Positions 21,222-31,498 of a DNA stretch of 64,000 nucleotides are shown here, piece by piece. The notes beneath the pieces are model-generated. The model had not been told where the DNA came from and ran no database searches. It was given only the letters and a program-made list of their open reading frames with translations. Source of the DNA: Bimastos eiseni (lineage: Eukaryota > Annelida > Clitellata > Crassiclitellata > Lumbricidae); assembly GCA_959347315.1 (NCBI GenBank), contig OY365820.1, positions 1,824,014 through 1,888,013 of the forward strand. Direction: 5' to 3'. Positions within the stretch are counted from its first letter, which is position 1, and each line of letters begins with the position of its first letter. A program made the position numbers and the translations under genes.

Positions 21222-23165
21222 CTATTTCAATTTGCTGATTATTCCAAGNNNNNNNNNNNNNNNNNNNNNNNNNNNNNNNNNNNNNNNNNNNNNNNNNNNN
21301 NNNNNNNNNNNNNNNNNNNNNNNNNNNNNNNNNNNNNNNNNNNNNNNNNNNNNNNNNNNNNNNNNNNNNNNNNNNNNNNNNNNNNNNNNNNNNNNNNNNN
21401 NNNNNNNNNNNNNNNNNNNNNNNNNNNNNNNNNNNNNNNNNNNNNNNNGATTATTCCAAGGAGGACATGAAGGGAAGGTAGGACCAATAAATGATGTATT
21501 TATAATAGATGAAATGAATTCTTGAGTACGAATAAAAATAGAATTATTTTTATTCTGAGGTGTTTTATAGATGTCTGTCCAATGTAATTTAGAAGTGGAT
21601 GTACATGGATGATTTTTAATACCAATTATTTTAATTTCCATTTTAATAGAGTTATTTAATCTTCTTAGATTTAAAGGTAATTCCCCACATTCATTTTGCA
21701 AGGCTGCAGCAGAGGAGCACTTTGGTACACCACAACATAATCTTAAAGCCTCATTTTGAATTGTATTAAGTTTATTTAATATTGATTTTGAAGCTGATGA
21801 ATATGCTACATCCCCATAATCTAAAATTGATCTAATTAGAGCTCTATATATAGCTAATAAAGATTTCTTTGAAGCACCCCAATGATATCCTGAGAGTGCT
21901 CTCATAAGGTTTAATCTTTTTTTACACTTCTCTATGATATAATCTATATGAGGTCTCCAACTTAATGTCTTATCAAAAATTACACCTAAGAATTTAGCTT
22001 TATTTTCCATTTTAATGTTTTGTTGATCAACTTTGATACTTATATTGGGTGTACTTATACTATTAGTGAATAAAACTGCAACTGTTTTATTTATTGAAAT
22101 TTTGAAGCCATTTTCATTACACCAGTTAATTATTGAATTAATTGATTGTTGTATTTTAGTTTCCAGTATTTTTACATTCCTATGTCCTAAATAAACAGCA
22201 CTGTCATCTGCAAAAAGGGACATATCAACTCCCTTTGGTCCTGATGGAATGTCATTAATCATAATCAGAAATAATAAAGGAGAAATTATTGAACCTTGAG
22301 GTGTGCCATTTTGTTGCTTAAATTTAGTGGACATTTCAGCACCAACCTTTACTTGAAATGTTCTTTCAGATAGAAATTTCTCTATCCATGTAGTTATATT
22401 GCCTGTAATACCTAATTTTTTTAATTTTTTTATAAGAGTTGGCACATGCAGCATATCAAAAGCCCTTTCAAAATCAATGAATACTGCTAGTACATGTTCC
22501 TTATTCTTTAATTTCTTTAATATTGTGTCTTGTAGTTTCAAAATCTGATCCATGGTACTTCTATATTTACGGAAACCTGATTGGTTTTTAGTAATGAGAG
22601 AATTTTTTTCTAAATACCATTGCAGTCTATTAGTTACCATTTTTTCCATTATTTTACACATAGTAGCTGTCAAAGAAATTGGCCTGTATGAATCCGGAAT
22701 TTCTGCATTTTTACTTGGTTTTAACAAAGGCAAAATAATAGCATGATGCCAATCATTTGGAAAAATTCCCTGAATCCAAATTTCATTAAAAAATGTCAAT
22801 AAAACTATCATAGCATCTTTATGAAGATATTTAAATAATTCATAAGGGATTCTATCCTCACCTGGTGACTTATTATTCTTAACAGATACAATTGCTTGTT
22901 TCAATTCATTAATATTAAATAATTCATTCATTGAATAATTCATTTCATCATTACAGTCATCTACATTAATTAAATTATTATGTAATTGATTATCTTTAAT
23001 GTAATTTAGAAATTTCTCATTATAATTTTGTGAATCACTGGTCTTAGCATAAGTTTGAGCTAATAAATTTGCTTTATCTATGTTAGATTCTGCTAAATAA
23101 CCATTACTTTTGAGTGTTGGTATAGTAATCATTCTATCCTGTACGTATATAGTATTGTTTGACAC
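21222..23165 (-). mobile_element. LINE reverse transcriptase (I/Nimb-like), in a PKA intron
   Basis: This is the reverse-transcriptase part of a non-LTR retrotransposon. Visible motifs in order are KSPGEDRIPYELFK, YRPISLTATMCKIMEKMV, QSGFRKYRSTMDQILKL, FIDFERAFD, NGTPQGSIISPLLFL and the catalytic FADDSAVYL, followed by the thumb region to CPPWNN. No endonuclease domain is visible upstream, so the copy is probably 5'-truncated near 23165-23210. The frame contains no stop before the assembly gap at 21249-21448. The element lies in the intron between kinase exons 23245-23367 and 19226-19390, in the same orientation as the host gene. The clade call rests on the downstream RNase H and overall resemblance. 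Confidence 0.93.
21249..21448. other. 200-N assembly gap inside the LINE
   Basis: Exactly 200 undetermined bases. The 12-mer GATTATTCCAAG ends the left flank and begins the right flank, which suggests two contigs that overlap by 12 bp and not truly missing sequence. Confidence 0.95.
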
Positions 23166-23244
23166 GGTTTTAAAGGTGTCCAGATTAAATTTTTGTATAT
23201 AATGTTATGTTATGATATGTGTCTGATTTGCTGAAATTACTGAC

Positions 23245-23367
23245 CTTTCCTGATACGATTTTCTCGTAGATTTGAATCGGTTGATCTGCATAGAAAGGTG
23301 GATATCCCGCCGCCATTTCGTACACTAGGACGCCGAAGGACCACCAGTCAACCGCCTTATTGTATCC
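23245..23367 (-). CDS. PKA catalytic subunit, C-lobe exon (GYNKAVDWW)
   Basis: This exon has 41 codons, from [18 protein letters not shown] to [12 protein letters not shown]. It encodes the alphaF helix region DWWSFG and the alphaG approach [11 protein letters not shown], which contributes to peptide and regulatory-subunit binding. The acceptor is TGATGTAG and the donor GTCAGT; both ends are phase 0 and the length is 123 bp. A LINE copy occupies the following intron and its open frame begins only about 80 bp from this donor. Confidence 0.95.
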
Positions 23368-23399
23368 CTACATCAATAGATAGACAAGAGGATAGATGA

Positions 23400-23898
<499 letters not shown>

Positions 23899-24053
23899 TT
23901 AACATTCTTATCCCGATATTTAAAACAAATACAGATCTCTTTCAATATCTTTTGTCTGTTTCCCCATACTAAAGATATGCGGACTTGCAGGTGTAGCAAC
24001 TTCTTCAGTAACAAAGCTTGAACAGCTATCAATTGAAAGTCTAGTCATTGTAA

Positions 24054-24143
24054 AGACTTTGACCGTGCCAGTCCCAAGCCTAGAGAAAATAGGAGGGCAA
24101 CACCAAATCATCTTCGCTATTGAACGGTGTCGTTAAAAAATCA
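24054..24143 (+). repeat. R1 repeat
   Basis: It contains CGTGCCAGTCCCAAGCCTAG and GGTGTCGTTAAAAAATCACG. Confidence 0.7.
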
Positions 24144-24633
24144 CGCAATGATGAACGAAAATCTTGACGGGACTGTTTCCTATTCAATATCCTTGCCTAA
24201 TTAATCATTGCTTGCTTACTTATTTAGTTAATTCAGTGATTCGATATTTCATAAGCTAGAAATTGCTTTGTCTGATTGAACTCGATTTTTGCGAAATATA
24301 TTATACTCAGCTTATACACCATAAAATCTGTTTCGATAAATCTATATAAGTTCAATTTTCTCACTCATCGGACATTTAGGAATTCAACAGTTAGAGGTGG
24401 AAACACGAGCACTATCTTGCTCAAAGACATGATATATAAATAATATACAAATACGTAATTTGCCAACATTTAATGCACTTCAACAGGCATTTCGATGTCT
24501 AATTTCCATTTAGACACCTTTATATTGTGTACATCCGACACCATTAATATCCGATTTAACGCATGACTCCATTTGAAAGTCAATTATATCATAAACTATC
24601 TGGTGCAGGACTTGAAAGAATTCCTCCAAAGTT

Positions 24634-24730
24634 CGCACTCTGACAGTGCCAGTCCCAAGGATAAAGGAGTAGGGCGACGCACACGATCAACGTTATCACA
24701 CAATGTCGTTAACTGAAACTACTTTACTAT
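24634..24730 (+). repeat. R1 repeat with short internal deletion
   Basis: CAGTGCCAGTCCCAAGGATAA lacks the usual CCTG. It ends AATGTCGTTAACTGAAAC. Confidence 0.7.
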
Positions 24731-24869
24731 GACTCAACAGTCAAATTGTTTATGCATTGATTAAATGTATGTGGCGACGTCAAAATCTTTGGTAGCAGTA
24801 AGGCATCGTAGGCCTATAGTAGTTGTTTCCATAGTTATTACCTTCCCTCTTATTACATTTATTTATTTA

Positions 24870-25292
24870 CATTTTGGAGCATTTATATAGCGCCCCTTCA
24901 AGAGCAGCTACTCAGGACCCCTGTTAGTGTGAAATTTGCTATTTAAGTAAAAACAGAAGCACGATACTGTATTTCTGTTTAATAATGCAGAAGAAACGAC
25001 AAGTACTGCTTAATAAACTGATTATCCACCTCTTTTAGTGCGATATTCGTCATATAATTCAAGGCAGGAGCGGTTCCGCATTAGGAACTATGAAACTGTC
25101 GGTTGACGTCAATGATTACTCCACGCCCTCGCCGTTTCAACGCGCCATCAGTAAATTACAGCTGAGCTGACTATAAGCCCCATGGTGAGTGTCGAAAATG
25201 CCGTAACAAGTTTCTGCCGTGACTGGGATTTGAACCTTCAACCTCTTGATTGACAGCCCAACACGCTAACCACTACGCCATTCCCCTCTTAA
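24870..25292 (-). mobile_element. tRNA-derived SINE with L2-like tail
   Basis: The minus-strand head reads GAATGGCGTAGTGGTTAGCG (A box) and GAAGGTTCAAATCCCAGTC (B box). The 3' end reads GAGTAGCTGCTCTTGAAGGG then GCGCTATATAAATG, an L2/CR1-type tail. The total is about 420 bp. It lies in the PKA intron between 23871 and 26575, in the gene's orientation. Confidence 0.8.
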
Positions 25293-25635
25293 AGACAATT
25301 CGCATTAAAGGAAGGTATGACTAACCAACCAAAAGCAATTGGATTACCGCAGTGTACGGTCGGGCTAGTCAAACTTGCGTAAGAAGAATAAGAACATCAA
25401 GTTTTACATAGCATTCCGCACTGAGTGTTTTGCACGAAAGGTTAAAGTTTTAATGTCAAGGTTGAAGCTGGAGTTCAAGTTTCACAAATCGCTTTACGTA
25501 CTCAGCGTCACAGCGTGTTACGTATTCAATACTTCGAGAAATTCCTCTGCGCTTCCAACATTATAATCAATTACCTCCTCTGTTTTCTCTTCCCTGCTTC
25601 ACAACACGAAGCCACACGAAGCCATTAACTCCTAC

Positions 25636-25682
25636 ACTGCTTGCACTCCGGCAGTGCCAGTCCCAAACCTGGATAAAGGAGT
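25636..25682 (+). repeat. R1 repeat, 5' half only
   Basis: It contains GGCAGTGCCAGTCCCAAACC and TGGATAAAGGAG, then unrelated sequence. Confidence 0.65.
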
Positions 25683-25964
25683 TAACTGCTCACTTTTACC
25701 TTATGTAAACAAGATTTACTGAATTGCTCACATTTAAAATTTAGAATGCTGTCACTCAGTAGCCGTGTTTTTGCGTGCCTGCCTGACCCTGCGTATCTTG
25801 ACCCACTACCTATCCATCTAGTTTTGAGTAAGCGCTTGTGAATAAGCTTATTTGTAGGCCCTACGCTGTAAAAATCGCGAGTTTCCTGTTACGATCAAAA
25901 GTAAAACATCCGCAAGATTTCGACAAACACTTAAATTCTATGAATCGTATCGGGCTCACGTTAA

Positions 25965-26006
25965 ACACCTTTATATCGGTTACTTAGATGTCTATATATA
26001 TTTCTT
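25965..26006 (-). repeat. R4 motif unit
   Basis: On the minus strand TATATA precedes AAAGGTGTTTAA by 26 bp. Confidence 0.5.
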
Positions 26007-26217
26007 ATTCTCGAATTACAAGTCATTACAATGAATAGCAGACAATAAGCTATTATAAGAGTAGAATTTATTGAATAAATGAACGAGCCGTTTACGTTTA
26101 TGATTTGTTAGAGCCGATCATTAATGACTGTACTCTCTTACTTACCCACAACGTCCCTAAACAGAAATTGTGTAAATGATGACCATAAGTGACTCACAAG
26201 TAAAGCAGCAATGAATT

Positions 26218-26573
26218 ATTATCAACCATAAGCCCCATTGATAGCCCCAGTCAAGCCATAATTAGCCATAAACAGAAAAGCCACAATGAGCCGCGATAAA
26301 CTGGAAGCGATTCTGCCGTATACCTTAATTAACCAAAAACATCCGGGCCACAATTAACCACAAACAGCCAAGCCACAATTAGCCATAGGCAGACAGGTCA
26401 TAATAAGCCCCAAGCAGCCAAGCCACAGTTAGCCATGATCAGTCAGGCCATAATTAGCCATGAGAAGGTAAGCAATAGCCAGCCATAGACAGAAAAGCCA
26501 CAGAAGAAACTAGAAGCGATCCGCCATTATACTGAAAATAGCCATAAGCAGTCGAGCCACAATTAGCCACAGA
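26218..26573. repeat. Minisatellite reaching the catalytic-loop exon donor
   Basis: Irregular units of about 25-32 bp contain AGCCATAAGCAGCCAAGCC and ACAATTAGCCA. The last unit ends two bases from the exon's 5' splice site at 26575. Confidence 0.8.
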
Positions 26574-26574
26574 C

Positions 26575-26701
26575 CTTGATGTATCCGTTGGTGTCAATGA
26601 GAATGTTCTCTGGTTTTAGGTCTCGGTAGATGAGGTCAAGAGCGTGCAGATACTCAAAGGCAAGAACGATCTGAGAGGCAAAGAATTCCGTCTGAAGTTC
26701 A
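26575..26701 (-). CDS. PKA catalytic subunit, catalytic-loop exon
   Basis: After completing a serine codon, this exon reads [18 protein letters not shown] and ends [19 protein letters not shown] (127 bp). It contains the catalytic loop YRDLKPEN, with the catalytic-base aspartate, the substrate-binding lysine and the metal-binding asparagine. The acceptor TTTATTCCCAG is strong and the donor is GTCTGT. The donor abuts a minisatellite (26218-26573), so intron sequence next to the 5' splice site is itself repetitive. Frame and length are those of a normal PKA-C exon. Confidence 0.95.
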
Positions 26702-26984
26702 CTGGGAATAAAAGAGAAACCAATCTCTTCATCAAATTGCAGGATGTTGACAATAAACACCAATGCTCAGTCAAAGCAGAAGTCAAGAGGCATGTGAGAT
26801 TGAAATCTGTTCTACACAGACATACACAAATACAGAGGAGAGACAGACAGACTCACAGAGCCAGACATAAAGGCAGACAGAGACAGAGTGACACAGAAAG
26901 AAGGACGGAGATTGTCATAAATACAGACAAACAGACAGACAGACAGACACAGAAAGATCAACTTTCTGTCAACTGATCGGCAAC

Positions 26985-27090
26985 ACCTCCGCTGCCTACA
27001 GTCGAATGGTGCCAGCCACAAGCCTGAATTAAATAGGAGGGCGAAGCTAATGATTTATGTTATCACGCATTGTCGTTAAACTGCAATTAT
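26985..27090 (+). repeat. R1 repeat
   Basis: It contains ATGGTGCCAGCCACAAGCCTG, AGGAGGGCGAAGCTAATGA and TTGTCGTTAAACTGCAATT. Confidence 0.7.
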
Positions 27091-27122
27091 TTGTACAACC
27101 ACCAAATATTCGAATGCATTAA

Positions 27123-27126
<4 letters not shown>

Positions 27127-27197
<71 letters not shown>

Positions 27198-27240
27198 TCT
27201 GTCTCTCTCTCTGTTTCTGTCTGTCTGCCTCTCTCTATAT
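27127..27240. repeat. (CT)n microsatellite
   Basis: CTCTCTCT tract about 70 bp from the PKA hinge exon donor. Confidence 0.95.
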
Positions 27241-27308
27241 ATATCTCTCTCCTTCGGTTTTATTTGTAAAGCGCCTGTTAAGAGAACAGGTGACCATGGA
27301 TAGTTCAC

Positions 27309-27391
27309 CTGTATTTTCCGACTCCTCGCAGGTGGGAGAACATCTCTCCGCCAGCGATGAACTCCAGAACCATGTAGAGATTCGAATTGTC
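27309..27391 (-). CDS. PKA catalytic subunit, hinge exon
   Basis: This exon begins [22 protein letters not shown] and ends in GVGKY plus two bases of the next codon (83 bp). It encodes the hinge between the lobes ([12 protein letters not shown]), which binds the adenine ring. The acceptor TTTTTACAG and donor GTGAAC are clear. The exon ends in phase 2 and the next exon supplies the third base, giving serine. A long CT microsatellite (27127-27240) and a short SINE-like tail, TTATTTGTAAAGCGCC, lie within about 70 bp of the donor. Confidence 0.95.
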
Positions 27392-27520
27392 CTGTAAAAA
27401 ATTCAAACAATACATTTCATATGATTCAAACAATACAATTCATATGATTTAAACACTACAAATAATATGATTTAAATTATATAATTTAGAAAATGCTAAG
27501 AATACGTTTAAGGATGGATC

Positions 27521-27575
27521 CAGAGTTTAACGACAGCTTATGACAACGTAGATCGTTGCCGTCAGCATTGTCAGC
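27521..27575 (-). repeat. LINE-tail-like fragment
   Basis: It reads GAGTTTAACGACAGCTTATG then GATCGTTGCCGTC, the reverse of the tail that ends LINE and R1 copies. Confidence 0.55.
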
Positions 27576-27859
27576 TTCTTGTTGCGAGTTCGGGTCCATT
27601 TATAAATAAGAATAATTGGCACCGTTTTAAAGGTGTTTTAAAGGAGCGCTCAAGCCTATCGCCTATAATAATTATTGTGTACCATAAACTGTAGAGCCAC
27701 AGCATAAAGACCTGATTGCTGCCTAAAAGTGCTTATAGAATTAATCAGATCGAAATCTCAGTGTTGCTGTCTGAAGCCCTAGCCTAAGTGACGCTTAATT
27801 TTATTAACAACGTTTAGCTCATTAGTATGCAACTAGGTCCATAATCTGACTGAACTGAC

Positions 27860-27958
27860 CTTAAAGCTGTGTACGAGGTTGACGAGAAATGGAAATGAAA
27901 TGGCCTGAAGGATGTTCTTCTCGTTCAGAGTGTGTTCGACCTGCTTCAGTTTGACGAC
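27860..27958 (-). CDS. PKA catalytic subunit, alphaC-helix exon
   Basis: This exon has 33 codons, starting [19 protein letters not shown] and ending LVNLVHSFK. It covers the alphaC helix, including the glutamate of VEHTLNEK that pairs with the catalytic lysine in the active kinase, and strands beta4 and beta5. The acceptor TTTGCAG and donor GTCAGT are clear, with phase 0 on both sides, and the exon joins in frame to its neighbours. The 99-bp length matches the family's usual exon. The sequence VVKLKQ-EHTLNEK is diagnostic of PKA-C rather than PRKX, PKG or PKC. Confidence 0.95.
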
Positions 27959-28114
27959 CTGCAAACAACAGAAAATACCATGAGTTAAATTATTTTAAAT
28001 TATTTTACTACACTGCAGCCAATCGTTTGCTTTGTTAACAAAAGAGTGAACCCCAAACCTAGGCCTAACTCAAGGACTAACTAATCATTCGTTACCTTTA
28101 TAATAATTGACGAG

Positions 28115-28325
28115 TTCTCTGCCCGAAGCCAAGTCCGTTTAGCTTTACGCCACCCGGGTATGGGGCGAGTGAGGTCATTTCCCGTTGCCTTCCTCACAGA
28201 CAATTACTATGGATCAGCAACTTGTCCAAGGTAGCGACATAGTGACTTGAGGTGGGTTCGAACCTGCTACCGTTCGGCTGCAAGGCACAGAACATACCAC
28301 CACGCCACCGCGTCCCTCTTTAATA
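28115..28325 (-). mobile_element. tRNA-derived SINE
   Basis: The minus strand reads GGACGCGGTGGCGTGGTGG, then AGCAGGTTCGAACCCACC (B box), a GAGGAAGGCAACGGGAAATG body motif and CCATACCCGGGTGGCGTAAA. It lies in the intron between the first two PKA exons of the window. Confidence 0.75.
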
Positions 28326-28398
28326 TCATGAACCCGTAATTCGACATGTTTTGACAACCATATTTCGTAATTCAATAAACGAAGATACAAGGCAATAC

Positions 28399-28527
28399 CT
28401 TCTGTCTATCGAGAACTTTCACTGCGAGGAATTGCTTCGTATTTTTCTCTTCGACGAGGATGACTCTTCCAAATGACCCAGTTCCAAGCGTCCTCATCTG
28501 CTCAAAGTCATCCAAGGACGATGTGAC
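28399..28527 (-). CDS. PKA catalytic subunit, glycine-loop exon (first PKA exon in window)
   Basis: This exon encodes 43 residues, from [15 protein letters not shown] to VKVLDRQK. It carries the ATP-binding glycine loop GTGSFGRV and the catalytic lysine in AVKVLD. The acceptor reads GAAG before the exon and the donor is GT directly after AGACAGAAG. The length of 129 bp and phase 0 at both ends fit the exon layout I recall for vertebrate PKA-C genes, where the matching exon also starts about 14 residues before the glycine loop. Upstream exons carrying the N-terminal helix (about 36 residues) were not found and should lie at higher coordinates or outside the window. The acceptor side is the terminal unit of a minisatellite that repeats this splice site (28528-29010). 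Kinase identity is near certain; expression is inferred. Confidence 0.95.
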
Positions 28528-28655
28528 CTTCAACACACACAAAAAATAGAAATAGGTCAAGGTCCTCCAAGGACTATGTGCCCTTCGAAAGAAATACGAA
28601 AATATGCCAAAGTCATCCAAGGACGATGTGACATTCAACATAAATATATGACCAT

Positions 28656-28686
<31 letters not shown>

Positions 28687-29010
28687 ATGAAGTTACTTTC
28701 AATAATAAACACAAAAATGGGTCGAGGTCATCCATAGACGAAGTGACCTTCAACAGAAAAAATATAAATAGATCAAAGTAGTCCAAGGACAGTGTGACCT
28801 CCAGTAGATAATGCATAAAAATGTCAAGGTCAAACAAGGATGAGATATGGCCTTAAGGAAAAAAAACACAGATAGGTTAAGGCCATCCAACAACAATGTG
28901 AATCTTAAAAACATAAATAGGTCAATGTCATCCAAGAGCTGTGTGATCTTGGAAAAAATGCACAATTGAGTCTAGTTCATCCAAGGCTGATGTGACCTTC
29001 AAGTTCAACA
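28528..29010. repeat. About 50-bp minisatellite reaching the glycine-loop exon
   Basis: About ten units of GTCATCCAAGGACGATGTGA then CCTTCAACA and an A-rich spacer run from the exon's 5' end outward. The proximal unit overlaps the exon start. On the gene strand each unit repeats a GTTGAAG acceptor-like block and codes VTSSLDD or similar. One unit is internally expanded to (TCAAGG)5 at 28657-28686. Confidence 0.85.
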
Positions 29011-29404
29011 AAACATACACAGATATTTTTCGCGCAGATGATTTTAGACATCAAAGGAAGAATATCTACAAATATATAGCATCAGCAATATCTGATTTAA
29101 TATCAGGTGTCTACGGAGAGGTAGCAATCGGTTAACTCGGAGAGGAGAACCAAGGAATAGAATGATAAAGGCATTTACACGAAGTGTTATATACATTCAT
29201 TGTTGCCATCTGGAGCAGAGGCGTGGACTATGAGAAAAGAAGACATTGGAAGACTGGAGGCTTTTGAAATGATGAAGTGACGGAAATGATTGGAGAACAC
29301 TCATAACAAGAAAGAGACAAGGAAAATGGATTTTGTAACCGCTGATAGAAGACTCGCAACGAAGAGCAGTCATTGAAGGAAAAATGAAACTTAATATAGT
29401 TCCT

Positions 29405-29480
29405 TTTTAAGAAATCTACTCAGAGGCGCTCCCGGTTCAACCTAGGCCATAATTATAAGACAGATTTTAGAGTGGAATAA
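29405..29480 (+). repeat. SINE body fragment
   Basis: AAATCTACTCAGAGGCGCTC and AAGACAGATTTTAGAGTGGA are shared with 43197-43282 and, in part, 18245-18312. Confidence 0.55.
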
Positions 29481-29715
29481 AAGTATGGTAGAGAGTTCTT
29501 AGGTAAGTCATTTAAGGAACGATAAAGGGGTGGCGGACGTGAGGAAGATGCTGTATTGGATCATCGATGGCAGGCGGATATGGGGAACTTCAAGATGAAG
29601 GACCACCAACGAGATGACTGGTAACGTCGGACATTTGAAGATGGCTCAGAGATAAAGAATATGTATGGAAGCCATGAGAGTGATAGACATTAAACGTCTG
29701 TCGTGTCCTACGTTT

Positions 29716-29752
29716 ATATAGAATATGTCGACCTTGTTTTAAAGGTGGCTAA
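29716..29752 (+). repeat. R4 motif unit
   Basis: TATATAGAATATGTCGACC then TTGTTTTAAAGGTGG, with 25 bp spacing. It lies 100 bp upstream of an R1 copy in the same orientation. Confidence 0.5.
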
Positions 29753-29853
29753 GACTGACTTTATAAAACAAATCCAACAGGCAGAGGAGAGGCGACGTCG
29801 TACATTTGAACATAAGCAGCAGATTTTGTGGGAGGGCCCCTTTTAAAACGTCG

Positions 29854-29950
29854 AAACTGCTTGCAGTCTGGCGGTGCCAGTCCCAAGTCGAGACAATGTA
29901 GGAGGGCGACGCTAATAATCTCCGTTATCACACAGCGTGTTTAAGCTGTC
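29854..29950 (+). repeat. R1 repeat
   Basis: It contains GGCGGTGCCAGTCCCAAGTC and GGAGGGCGACGCTAATAATC. The end is altered to GCGTGTTTAAGCTG. Confidence 0.7.
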
Positions 29951-30450
29951 ATGTCACATCGTCATCGTCCCTTCGCGACGGTTGACTACATGAATGGGAG
30001 AGTGATGTCCAATGCTTTCTGTCTCTTACGATGTTCATTAAGCTTGTGCCTCTTAAACCAGTCCACGCCATGACATTGTCAAACCAGCAGATTCTGGGTC
30101 TTTCACGACTTCGGCTTCCTTCCACTATACCCAACATCACACTGTTCTCAATACTGTCTTTAGGCTGTCTCACGATGAGTCCGAAGTACCGCAGTTTTCT
30201 GGATTTCATGTGGCTCAACAGTTTGCTGTCAAGTTTCGACAGTTGATACACTTGTTCGGTTGTCACCATTGCTGTCCATGGAATTCTGAGCAATTTCCTC
30301 ATGCACTTTTTTCTCAAAGGCTTAAATACGTTTCTCATCTCTCTTTATTGCCCACGCCTCGCAACCATACGTTGCTACTGGCCACATCAATGCCTTGATG
30401 AGTCGCAGTTTGGTTTTGGTACCGACTGATTTGTTCTTCCAGAAGTTAAA
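29949..30450 (-). mobile_element. RTE-like LINE relic (C-terminal)
   Basis: The minus strand reads TKLRLIKALMWPVATYGCEA then WAIKRDEKR, a frameshift, KKCMRKLLRIPWTAMVTTEQ, SRKLRYFGLIVRQP and SRERPRICWFDNVMAWTGL. It is the same family region as 13690-14080 but better preserved. There is one frameshift and no complete reverse transcriptase. Confidence 0.75.
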
Positions 30451-30874
30451 AGTGCAACCTGTTAATTAGTCACAAGGAATCAAACGAATATTGTGTCCTA
30501 TTCATATATAGCATCGTTTAACTCTGTTTGAAAGATGTCTTAGCGAGTAATTTAATTTTAGAACTTAAATTGGCTTTTAATGGAAAACCTCACATTGTAT
30601 TGTATTGATTGATGCTGTTTTAAAGGTGTCTTTGCGAGATATTAAACTTAAATACTTAGCCAATCTGTGAAAAAAATGGCGACCTGGGACATTTTATTTG
30701 AAACAGCTTTAGAGGTGTAGAATATGTATATCGACGTATGGATTACTCATTTAAACGCTTGATCATAGCGAGATAATAAGCTTTTTTAATTAGAATGCCA
30801 TGCTTTTAAATGTATTGTACACCAGAATACATTTATGCACATGATCTAATGAAGATTGTACCTAGATACAATCT

Positions 30875-30912
30875 TATATAGAATCATTATAAACTACTAT
30901 AAAGGTGTCCAA
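30875..30912 (+). repeat. R4 motif unit
   Basis: TATATAGAATCATTATAAAC then AAAGGTGTCCAAGGCGAAGG, with 26 bp spacing. An R1 copy lies 240 bp downstream. Confidence 0.5.
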
Positions 30913-31149
30913 GGCGAAGGCGCTAACCATTTGATTATTTGATTATTTATATTTGATTTTTATACACAGCGACACCGCACGCACACATACATGTAATGAT
31001 ATATACTAGCTCAATGTTATTGTAATACTTTCAACAGTAAAATTATTATAACATAATAAACACAACAGTCAGTGTATAGTGGCGACGTCGAGCAGTTGAG
31101 CCTGTCTAACAGGCAGAGTTTAGTGGGATGAACCATTATATAACGTCAA

Positions 31150-31250
31150 CACTGTTTGCTGTCCAGCTGTGCCAGTTCCAATCAGTGGATAAATGAGGAG
31201 GGCGACTATGTTATTAAAAAGTGTCGTAAAACTGCAACTAGCCAATCGAC
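31150..31250 (+). repeat. R1 repeat
   Basis: It contains GCTGTGCCAGTTCCAATCAG and TGAGGAGGGCGACTATG. It ends GTGTCGTAAAACTGCAACTA and shares GCCAATC after the end with 32395-32497. Confidence 0.7.
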
Positions 31251-31283
31251 CAGGGCTTATTTGATTAAGCGTTGATGAATCCG

Positions 31284-31440
31284 GAATTTAACGATCGCCT
31301 TTGACAACAATAGCCGTTGCAATCGACAGAAATTTGCTTGGCATATTACAGCACTTGCAGCTAATAAATTGATCAAACGTCGATCCGGGAGTTTAACGTC
31401 CGCTTTTGACAACAATGGCCGTTGCAGTCGACAGAAATTT
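31284..31440 (-). repeat. Two LINE-tail-like fragments in tandem
   Basis: Both copies contain GCCGTTGCAATCGACAGAAA or the close form GCCGTTGCAGTCGACAGAAA, about 105 bp apart (31284-31345 and 31390-31440). Confidence 0.6.
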
Positions 31441-31461
31441 ACGTATATCGCGTTTTATTCT

Positions 31462-31498
31462 TATATAGTAACAATTGATTCTGTTGAAAAGGTGTTTT
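31462..31498 (+). repeat. R4 motif unit
   Basis: TATATAGTAACAATTGATTC then AAAGGTGTTTTAGC, with 26 bp spacing, directly after a LINE-tail-like fragment. Confidence 0.5.

Noticed and set aside
20278..23165. Two separate LINE genes
   Set aside because: The break between them is the suspected false gap; merging the repeated 12-mer gives one frame.
25185..25290. Functional tRNA gene
   Set aside because: A and B boxes are present but a cloverleaf is not well formed, and it continues into a SINE body with an L2-like tail.
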